Assembly: GCA_936432065.2 (NCBI GenBank)
Contig: OW386293.2
Span: 42,503,923-42,567,922 of the forward strand
Direction of reading: 5' to 3'
DNA length: 64,000 nucleotides
From: Rutpela maculata
Taxonomy: Eukaryota; Arthropoda; Insecta; Coleoptera; Cerambycidae
This document shows, in pieces, positions 56,151 to 64,000 of the stretch (positions are counted from its first letter, which is position 1; every line of letters begins with the position of its first letter). A program made the translations under genes and the position numbers. The notes under the pieces were generated by a model. It was not told the DNA's origin. It was given only the letters and a program-made list of their open reading frames with translations, and searched no databases.

Positions 56151-56233
56151 GTGATTGAGTAATTGATGTAGCAAAGAGGACTTCATGATTTGTCGTTGCA
56201 ATCTTATTCACGGGAGTGGGGGCAACCCATCCT

Positions 56234-56240
56234 TATAAAA
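56234..56240 (+). promoter_or_regulatory. TATA box of the polymerase gene
   Basis: TATAAAA, 60 bp before the ATG at 56300, leaving room for a start site near 56265 and a short leader. Confidence 0.6.
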
Positions 56241-56299
56241 GCAAGAGAGGAGTTGACACATGATCATTAAATAGACTAGACTCCTATAGTAAATTTAGT

Positions 56300-59200
56300 A
56301 TGCCTTCGTGTACGTCTTGTGGTAAAAGTTTCACACGTGGCGACAATTTACGTCGTCATGAAAGGCAGTCATGTGGGAACGATGGACCTCTCGCGAAGCG
56401 ACCTAGGGTTGATTCAACGCCTTCAACATCATGTACTATTATGCAAACATGTGATTGCTGTAACGTGACTTTAACAGCGACTCAGATGAAATCACATAGA
56501 AGAACTTTGCAACATAGGACAAATTCATGTGCCCCTATGGTGGATGGTGTAGCTATTGTCCAAACAGCTTTTAAAAATAGGATAATTACATATCGAGTGC
56601 ATTGTGAAAATAATTATCTAGATTACGCCATGTTTTTCAACGAAATCAGACCAAAGATTCTCAATCTACTCGAAGAAGGGCTGCATATCCATAAAACAGT
56701 GAAAGTAAATATGGAATCGTTCGCCAAGTACATTTTACCGACTCAAGATCTAACTGAAATGAAATCATTTAATACCTCCAATAGGATTTTGAATGAATCC
56801 ATGGATCTGAATGATGTTTTGAATAGTTTTGTGGATTCAATGGTTACGCAAAGTACTGAGTTTCAGGAGCGTGATTCAGGTATACTAATATTTTTTTAAA
56901 TTATAAAACATAATGATTAATCATTATCTCTTTTTTAGGTTGGGCCCTCGAACGAATTGCTTTTGTTGAAATTAACGTAAACAAGTATAGCCCTTTGGGT
57001 GGTTCATCGTACATAAAATTACCGAAATACATCGAAAATAAGAAGGCGGTGGTGAATGTACAGAATCAAGATCAATGTTGCTTCGCTTGGGCTGTGACGT
57101 CAGCGTTATACCCCGCAAATGGCCATGTATCGTACACATCATCATATCCACATTTTTCAAGAGTATAAATGTAACAGGTATGAATTTTCCAATAAAATTA
57201 CGAGATATATCGAAATTTGAAGAAATGAATAATATTTCAATTAATGTGTACGGTTTAGAAGAGAAATTTGAAAATAATAGGGTTAAATATGAAGTTGTTG
57301 GACCTTTACGTTACTCGGGTAAGAAATTGTATACTCACGTAAATTTATTGTTAATTTCAAGTGAATGTGTTGGCGATGAAAATCACCACTGTAATAATGA
57401 TTGTGCTAATAGTCACTATTGTTGGATAAAGGATTTGTCTAAGTTAGTTTCCACTCAAGTTTCCGCTAGCGATCATAAGAAACATTTTTGCGACGGTTGT
57501 TTACTTTACTTTAATACTGAACGTCACTTATTTCAACACCAGAGAAATGACTGTAATCATATTTATACAACAGCACCAACAACAAAATTTCGTATTAACA
57601 AATTTGGAAAAGAAGTAGCTGAGAATATATTAAAATTTGAGAATATCGAGAAACAAATGCGAGTACCATTCGTAGTATATGCAGACTTTGAGTCAATTTT
57701 AAAACCTATCTATACGTGTCAGCCAAACCCCGAACTCTCTTTCACGAATAAAACCTTTAAACATGAGCCTTATTCATTCGCATATTACATTAAATGCTCT
57801 TTTGATAATTCTCTATCTAAGTTTGATTTATATCGGGGGTGTGATGCAGCCCGAGTGTTTATAGAGCATATAGAGACAGATTTAAGGAATGTATATAATA
57901 GACATATGAAAAATATAGTCCCAATGGCTAAACTCACAGCGCAAGAAAACCTAGACTTTCAGAATGCGACCGTGTGCGGTATATGTGGGGGGCCTTTCGA
58001 GGGGGAGGATGTTAAAGTTCGAGACCATTGTCACTTAACGGGCAAGGTAAGATTTGGTGCCGCACATTCTGTATGTAACTTAAATTACAAGTTACCCAAT
58101 TTTATACCTATTATATTTCACAACATGAGTGGATACGATAGTCACCTATTCATCAAAGAGTTGTGCAAATACAAGGATAAAGTTGGTGTAATAGCACAAA
58201 ATAAAGAAAAATACATATCCTTTACGAAACATCTGTATATGCACGATTATGTTGATAAGAAGGGAGTTACAAAAAAGAAATATTTACAACTGCGATTTAT
58301 CGATAGTTTTAAATTTTTATCGGCTTCATTACAAAATTTAGGTGCGAATTTAGATGATGATCAGTTGGGGACAATGCGGAGTTTTTATAGCGAAAATGAC
58401 AAATTTAATTTAATGAGACAGAAGGGTGTATTTCCATACAGTTTTATGGATAGTTTAGAGAAATTAAATAGAACTGAATTACCATCTAAGGAGGAATTTT
58501 ATGATAATTTAAATAAAGAGCATATATCAGACGCTGATTATTTGCGGGCTAAGAATGTTTGGGATTTGTTTGAATGTCGCAGTCTAGGTGATTATTCAGA
58601 TATTTATTTGAAATCAGACGTGCTTCTTTTATGTGACGTGTTTGAAAATTTTCGCGCAATTTCTTTGGATAAATATGAACTAGATCCAGCTCAGTATTAT
58701 ACAGCCCCGGGGCTATCGTGGGACGCTATGTTGAAATTAACCGGAATCGAGTTAGAATTGTTAACGGATATCGATATGATCCATTTCTTTAAAAGAGGTA
58801 TAAGGGGTGGAATAAGTCAGTGTTCAGAAAGGAAGCATATTGCAAATAATAAATTTCTACCTGATTATGACCCTAACGAGCCGTCATCATTTATCACGTA
58901 TCTAGACGCCACGAATTTATATGGACATAGTATGTCTAAGGTGTTACCCACGGGTTGTTTCATGTGGTTATCTGAAAGAGAAATAAATGATTTAGATATT
59001 ATGAATATCTCGGATGATAGCCCACACGGGTACGTCTTTGAAGTAGATATACATTATCCGGAATACCTGCACGACTTACACTCAGATCTCCCCTTCTTAG
59101 TTGAAAATATTGTGCCTCCTGAATCAAAATCAAAATTAACAAAGTTAATACCAAACCTGAACGATAAAAAAAAGTACGTCGTACACTATGTAAATTTAAA

Positions 59201-60257
59201 GCAGGCTATTAATAACGGGTTAGTGGTTACGAAAATACATAGAATTCTTAAATTTAATCAATCGGCGTGGTTAAAGAAATATATTGACTTAAACACCGAG
59301 ATGAGAAATAAAGCTACAAATAAATTTGAAAAAGATCAATTACAAATTAATGAATAATGCGGCGTTTGGTAAGACGATGGAAAATGTGGACAACAGATCA
59401 GACATAAAGTTGGTTACTCATTGGGAAAGTATTAGACGTAGTATGGGTGCAAATGCATTAATATCTCGTCCAAATTTTAAAACTTGTTCGATATTTACTG
59501 AAGATTTTGTAGCGATCCATATGGCTAAACAAAAGGTGACTTATAATAAACCAATTTACGTGGGCTTTTGCATCTTGGAATTGTCAAAGACAGTATTGTA
59601 CAACTTTTTCTATAATGTAATTAAAAGAGAGTATGGGGATAATGCCTCTTTACTGTATTCTGATACCGATAGTCTGATTATCAAAATTTTAACAGAAAAT
59701 TTTTACGATTTTATAATAGATAACCGAGACAAATTCGACACTTCAAATTATCAGGATGGTAATATATTTAATGTACCCAGAGGCCCACCGGTTTTAGGTA
59801 ATTTTAAAGATGAATTTCCCGCGGACCCAATAATTAGTTTTTATGGTACCGGAGCAAAAGCTTATTACGTACAATCCGTGGGGAATGAATTAAAAAAAGC
59901 AAAAGGTGTAAAGAGATCTGTCATTCAAAAAGAATTATCAATAGATGACTATAGGCAAATCGTTGAACAAGGTGGCTTAATATTCAGAAAGATGAATACA
60001 TTTCGAAGTCAATTACATGATATTTTACCGAAGTAAAGAACAAAGTGGCTCTGTCTCATCACGATGATAAACGCTTTGTCATCCCCAATACAACCAAAAC
60101 CCTAGCGTGGGGTCACTCTGACATACAATTTTTTCAAACTGAGCTAGAACAAAATATGCGTTGGTTAACGTCTGCTGCTAATGTTGTTCAAAGTAGTACT
60201 GTGGAAATTGATAAAATAGATCATTTACTTGCGGCAATAGCAGAGTTAAGCCAGTAA
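56300..60257 (+). pseudogene. zinc-finger / endonuclease VII-like / family B DNA polymerase (protein-primed type), broken
   Basis: Exon 1 (56300-56879) starts with a finger CTSCGKSFTRGDNLRRH and a second CDCCNVTLTATQMKSH. A 59-bp GT-AG intron (56880-56938) preserves phase. Exon 2 carries a third finger-like CDGCLLYFNTERHLFQH (57489-57541), ExoI VYADFES (57675), an endonuclease VII-like zinc block CGICGGPF ... DHCHLTGK ... CNLNY (57975-58094), ExoII FHNMSGYDSHL (58116), ExoIII YLKSDVLLL (58605), motif A YLDATNLYG (58899), motif B KLMNNAAFGKTMEN (about 59344) and motif C YSDTDSLI (59656). All exonuclease and polymerase carboxylates are present. The frame breaks near 57155, 59340 and 60030, by decay or assembly error. 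This type copies linear DNA from a terminal protein; related genes occur in Polintons, adinto-like and bidna-like agents, and many arthropod genomes. Confidence 0.85.
56880..56938 (+). other. 59-bp spliceosomal intron in the polymerase gene
   Basis: Starts GTATAC and ends TCTCTTTTTTAG. Splicing it joins the codons for SG and WALER in the same frame (phase 1). Confidence 0.75.
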
Positions 60258-61117
60258 TCGTTATTAAAATATGAATGTTTGTTTGACGTAAAGGTCCAGA
60301 ATATTATAAATTAGATTTAGTTTATTTATATATTTCTTTGTAAATTAAGTAGAGTATTGTAAAGCAAGTAATTTATATTGTCATTAAAAGTGGGTGTTCG
60401 TTTAACGTACAATTCCAAAATATTATTAAATATGTTAAGTTTATGCATCTACTATTCTGTAAAGACACTGTAAGTTAATTTCATACTTTATATGTAATAA
60501 TATGTAATTAAAAAATATATAATAATTAATTGGAGAACTATATTGTAATAAAGTATATGTAGAAAAGAATAATTATGTGTTGTTATTAAGCTTTACAGCA
60601 GAATTCCTGTTTTAAAGTAAATAAAAGTGAGCGTCATTTATGGAAGGTACTGTACCATAGCTTCTATTCGAGGCATGTTTGTAACAACAATTCCTATTTT
60701 AAAGTAAAATAAAGCAGCATTCTTTATGGAAGTGCTGTACCAACGTATTTATGGAAGTGCTGTACCACATTCTTTATGAAAGTGCTGTACCACATTCTGG
60801 GTTACATACCGATTAGAGTGGGTCATGTGGCAACAACGCTGGCGTCTATTCAAGGTATGTTTGCAAGTTGTGAGATTCAGCGTGGGTTAAATGGCAACAA
60901 GAATTTCTTTGTTGAAGTAAAATAAAGCGGAATTTCTTATGGTAGGTGCTGTACCACAGTTTGGGTTATTGTTTAGAGTGGGTAATGTGGCAACAGTGCT
61001 GATGCCAAGTCGAGGTGACGCGGCGTTTGGGTTTGGTGGTGTGACACATTTCAACCAATGAGGAGGCCGCATTTCCACCACTCCTAGAGTAGGGATGATG
61101 GGGGGGTTAGCGTGGTG
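60258..61117. repeat. intergenic tandem repeats between polymerase gene and next gene
   Basis: At 60260-60430 a unit of about 145 bp is present twice ('attaaaa.tgggtgttcgtt'). At 60635-60960 the word TTTATGGAAGTGCTGTACCA occurs five times with small changes (about 60637, 60721, 60749, 60772, 60938). Between them 'gtttgtaacaacaatt...aaagtaaaataaagc' also recurs. No coding frame is credible. Confidence 0.75.
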
Positions 61118-61125
61118 TATTTATA
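61118..61125 (+). promoter_or_regulatory. TATA-like box of the 487-residue gene
   Basis: TATTTATA, preceded by GGGGGGGTTAG at 61100-61110. A G-run followed by a TATA box resembles the layout upstream of the polymerase gene. A start site near 61150 would give a leader of about 130 bases. Confidence 0.5.
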
Positions 61126-61281
61126 CATTGTGGACTCTTCAAACGTTCTCTTTACCTTCAACTTTCACAGTGTGTAGTTGTGAATTTTATGTTCTGTGTT
61201 TTGTGTTCTGTGCCAAGTTTCAAGTTTAACAATTTGTAAGTTTATTATTTTTTTAATTGTTCGTAATTCGTAATTCTCATA

Positions 61282-62745
61282 ATGGTGAGACATATTGTAT
61301 CTGGTGGTGGCCGTAAAACGACGAATGTATCGGAGGCTACTAATGCTCAGAGGATGTTGCAGGGTGTGGCCATTTTGTCAAATTTTATGTCGGGCCCCGC
61401 TACCACGGTAGGTGCTCCTGTTAATACAACAATGAATATTATTTATGCGGCAGCCCCAGCGGCTCAATTCGTTGTGGCCGGCGTCGCAAATAATGTAATA
61501 TTAACACCTAGTGGTAGCGCAGCAGGTCCGACACCCCTAGGACCTGGTGCTGGAAATATGGGCCCGACATACAGCATCGCAGGTAGGCCGGGATTAGGGG
61601 TAAATATAATATCGAATGTTCGAATCCCGGCTACGAATACAACAACGCTTAATGTCACCTCTAATGCAACTTCGACAAATAGCACGATACATGGGTCAGT
61701 TTATGGCAATCAACAGACGCACGCTGTTGACCAGTCTGATGCTGACATGCATCCTGTAATTCACATCTCCGACGACGATGCTGGAGGAATTAATTCCAAT
61801 AGCACCGAAGTCGTAGATGGATTACAGGATCGTGAAAGCGAATTCCGTGATGCTGAGGAGCTGATTCGTTTAGATGGCAAAGTAAGACCATCTAAAAGGG
61901 CAGCTTCTGCATCGAGGAATCAGAGTGGGCGTCGCGTCACCTTCCAACCCTCGTCTGCATCTGTATCGTTGGTCACTAGTGATGACTCTGAGGACGACTT
62001 TGTGAAACCGCCAGTAGTCAAAAAGCCTAAAGGGGCAGTTATTCACAGTGATGACTCCGAAGATGACTTTGTTGTTAAGCGAAAAACTTGTAAAAAGAGC
62101 GTCAAAATTGAAAAATGTAATAGTCGTAAAACAAAGTCATCATCGGCGGCATCGGGGAGTGGCAGGGGTAGGGGCAGGGGTACTCGTGTTGTGAACCCCA
62201 GCACAAAGTCGTCATCGGTGGCATCAGGGCGTGGTTCAAGAAGGGCGGCTACTCAACTAACACCAGACTTTTCCGATGCTCCACGACATATTATTCAGTA
62301 TATGTTAGATTTAAACCAAAATTTACCTGCGCCGTTAACCCCTATTCTGGAGGATCCTCCTAGGCCTGTAATAAAAACTGTAGGCAGAGGCATGGGAGGA
62401 AAGGGAAATTTAATGAGCCTTAACGGCGAGGTAAATCGCGACGCGAATGCAAGTCCGGTTTTAGTTGGTAGATTTGACGACACCGCATTAGAACAACCAA
62501 GTTGTTCTAATGCAGTGCCATCATCACCACCCTCAGGTGGCAACGACGCACTAGAAGAAGCTGGCACTTCTAATGCGGCGGCGCCATCACCTCACCGAAC
62601 ACCAAGTCAGAATTCTACACATTCTGACATGGTGTTGGGTGCGGTACCACCGCCTGAACCTGTGCCAGAAATCGCGGAACTAGACAATATAAATATTGAC
62701 GACTTATTACGTTTTCCATCACCAGTTCCACCGATTCATATATAA
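61282..62745 (+). CDS. unrecognised 487-residue protein, probably nuclear
   Basis: An intact single-exon frame that I do not recognise. Visible parts: an Ala/Gly/Thr/Asn-rich, weakly hydrophobic first 145 residues; the motif PVIHISDDD (about 166-174), matching a SUMO-interaction motif; a basic, serine-rich centre with two TS/HSDDSEDDFV repeats (casein kinase 2-type sites) and KRKTCKKSVK; a GRGRGRGTR stretch and a diverged second copy of KSSS.ASG; two copies of 'LEQPSCSNA / LEEAGTSNA'; and an acidic proline-rich tail ending DNINIDDLLRFPSPVPP, like an activation domain. It is mostly disordered. Codon and base composition are higher in GC than the polymerase. It may belong to the same element, but the link is only proximity and promoter similarity. 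Confidence 0.7.
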   Translation: MVRHIVSGGGRKTTNVSEATNAQRMLQGVAILSNFMSGPATTVGAPVNTTMNIIYAAAPAAQFVVAGVANNVILTPSGSAAGPTPLGPGAGNMGPTYSIAGRPGLGVNIISNVRIPATNTTTLNVTSNATSTNSTIHGSVYGNQQTHAVDQSDADMHPVIHISDDDAGGINSNSTEVVDGLQDRESEFRDAEELIRLDGKVRPSKRAASASRNQSGRRVTFQPSSASVSLVTSDDSEDDFVKPPVVKKPKGAVIHSDDSEDDFVVKRKTCKKSVKIEKCNSRKTKSSSAASGSGRGRGRGTRVVNPSTKSSSVASGRGSRRAATQLTPDFSDAPRHIIQYMLDLNQNLPAPLTPILEDPPRPVIKTVGRGMGGKGNLMSLNGEVNRDANASPVLVGRFDDTALEQPSCSNAVPSSPPSGGNDALEEAGTSNAAAPSPHRTPSQNSTHSDMVLGAVPPPEPVPEIAELDNINIDDLLRFPSPVPPIHI

Positions 62746-62790
62746 AATAGAAATCAAAATAAAAACCGGGAAATAAATCCCTGCTTCTCT
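62746..62790 (+). terminator. poly(A) signals after the 487-residue gene
   Basis: AATAAA-type hexamers at about 62758 (AAAATAAAAACC) and 62772 (GAAATAAATCCC), 13 and 27 bases after the stop. Confidence 0.5.
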
Positions 62791-62899
62791 CCCGCCCTCC
62801 ACTCCGGAAGCGGGATTGATTGCCCGGCGGATCAATTTACATTTTCAATCAATGAAGTTGTTCTGCCATGTAATTAATCCTAAAGTTCTAGTAATCATA

Positions 62900-62977
62900 T
62901 AGTGGCGACAGGTTTCGAACCGTCTACACCCTCGACGATCAACCCAAAGACCAGCGCTTTACACTATGCGGCCACCA
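62900..62977 (-). pseudogene. tRNA-like pseudogene or SINE head
   Basis: On the minus strand TGGTGGC (5') pairs with GCCACTA (3') as a 7-bp acceptor stem. A D-arm CGC / GCG encloses AGTGTAAA. The B box GGTTCGAAACC is intact, but the T stem has a 1-base bulge and the anticodon loop has eight bases. Pol III promoter boxes are still recognisable; the distortions argue against a working tRNA, and the identity is not assigned. Confidence 0.55.
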
Positions 62978-63350
62978 GAACCCTGATTTTTTGTTGTTTA
63001 TTATTTAATATATACTTCCAATATATTTGATTTTATTCTTTTTTATTCTTAAAACTGCTTTTTCTTTGTTAATATTTGTTAATTTGAAGCGAATAAGTGT
63101 TTAACTAATTTTTAAGTGCAAAAATATTAATTTCTAATGTTTCTTTGCTAATATAATTGTACATCTACTGACAATATATTTAACTGTAGGCATTTACCGG
63201 TTTAAAATTTTAAGGGTTTCCTACCTGCCCTTTTTTACCTACCTTTTGTGTACTACAGAAAACATCGACAAAGCATATTATTTAAAATTCTATATTCATC
63301 TAGATGGAGCTAACAGTATTGATTTAACAAACTAACAAAAAATATATTAT
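62978..63350. other. AT-rich DNA, no feature seen
   Basis: No genes or repeat edges recognised. Confidence 0.4.
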
Positions 63351-63840
63351 AGATACAGGGTAGGTATAAAATTACATCATATTTTTCTTAAATTAATATT
63401 TCTTTTTCTTTTGCATTGAATTGTTACCGAAAAATATTAAGACTTCGCTGGATGACATCAAAATGTATATACAGGGTGTTTATATAGTACGAGACTACTG
63501 ATTACGTCATATCTTTGTTAAATGTATGTATTTCTTTTGCATTAAATTAGTGCTGAAAATCTTATAATTTCGGTCCATGGAATTAAAATATATATATACA
63601 GGGTGTCTATATAGTACAAGACACTTGATTACGTCATATTTTTTTGTTAAATGTATGCATTTCTTTCTTTTGCATTAAATTAGTACTAAATATCTTAAGA
63701 TTTCGATCCATGGAATTAAAATATATATACAGGGTGCATATATAGTACGAGACACTTGATACTTTTTTATTTTCTGCATTTTTTCTTTTGCATTGAATTA
63801 TTACCGAAAATATTAAGATTTCAATCGTTGTCATTTTGGT
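63351..63840. repeat. tandem repeat of 116-131 bp, four units
   Basis: ACAGGGT starts units at 63355, 63471, 63598 and 63729. Each unit contains 'tatatagtacgagac', 'tgattacgtcatat' and 'ttcttttgcattaaatta' with changes. The ACAGGGTGT word also marks the inner repeats of the 37-43 kb foldback. Confidence 0.85.
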
Positions 63841-63897
63841 AATGTCATTTTATTATTATTTAATATATCTTGTGGTGAGAGAGAACACTGTTTAACG

Positions 63898-64000
63898 TAG
63901 CTTGTAGGTATCGGATCATCAGCTGGGGGATGCACCATGTTGCTTCTTGAGATGATTGCGCTATATTGACGATTTTTATAGCTTGTAGGTATCGGATCAT
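63898..64000. repeat. 22-bp direct repeat, 81 bp apart, running off the window
   Basis: The word beginning TAGCTTGTAGGTATCGGA is identical at 63898-63919 and 63979-64000. It may be the first units of an array that continues outside. Confidence 0.6.

Noticed and set aside
57075..57164. MLLRLGCDVS... as the polymerase N-terminus
   Set aside because: These first about 28 residues are an out-of-frame reading of exon 2 upstream of the frame break near 57155; the real upstream sequence is encoded from 56300 across the intron.
61464..62567. Minus-strand frames opposite the 487-residue gene
   Set aside because: Low-complexity antisense translation with no start context or family features.

Overview
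This is an AT-rich insect nuclear segment. The evidence is two divergent, intronless ionotropic receptors (arthropod chemoreceptors) and a repeat load made of insect-type families: LOA/I-like, Jockey-like, CR1-like and R4/Dong-like non-LTR elements, Ty3/gypsy, piggyBac, Tc1/mariner with a DUF4817-type head, Transib, hAT MITEs and many foldback elements. The species or order cannot be fixed from sequence alone. Host single-copy genes are few. Apart from the two receptors, the only long intact reading frame is an unrecognised 487-residue protein at the right end.

Layout: 0.3-1.5 kb is a palindrome whose arms each hold two copies of one unit. 1.8-3.7 kb and 15.0-16.9 kb are two minus-strand ionotropic receptor paralogues. 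The 11 kb between them holds a 2.3 kb terminal-inverted-repeat element, a Ty3/gypsy integrase remnant, a tandem array of hairpins with a shared loop, and decayed DNA. 18.6-23.4 kb is a LOA/I-like retrotransposon with a clean target duplication; its reverse transcriptase has lost the catalytic core in a deletion marked by a new hairpin. 25.4-31.4 kb is bounded by inverted repeats. It holds the C-terminal two thirds of a metazoan orphan protein family, followed by six R4/Dong-type fragments, all in one orientation and separated by TAA microsatellites.

32.3-36.7 kb is a three-level nest that can be read base by base: a piggyBac-like gene split by a Jockey element (11-bp duplication), itself split by a 1,391-bp Transib element (CGGCG duplication, CACAGTG ends). 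36.8-37.0 kb is a hAT MITE. 37.3-43.2 kb is a 5.9 kb foldback enclosing a mariner-like transposon part of which was later duplicated in tandem. 43.4-47.7 kb holds a CR1-like remnant, a 1.1 kb inverted-repeat element with two adjacent palindromes, and a 1.5 kb foldback. 47.9-48.4 kb is a 30-bp minisatellite. 49.5-53.6 kb is a second nest: Jockey copy (15-bp duplication), then a 2.8 kb foldback, then a hAT MITE (8-bp duplication).

54.3-55.0 kb carries the N-terminal part of the same orphan family seen at 25.7 kb. 56.0-62.8 kb is the most unusual block: a G-rich repeat and TATA box lead into a zinc-finger / endonuclease VII-like / B-family DNA polymerase gene with one short intron and three frame breaks. 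Behind it come tandem repeats, a second TATA promoter and the 487-residue protein with a SUMO-interaction-like motif and an acidic tail. The polymerase is of the protein-primed type known from Polintons, adinto-like and bidna-like agents and linear plasmids, so this block is probably a decayed selfish or viral element. No integrase, capsid or terminal inverted repeats were seen. The window ends in a tRNA-like pseudogene and tandem repeats.
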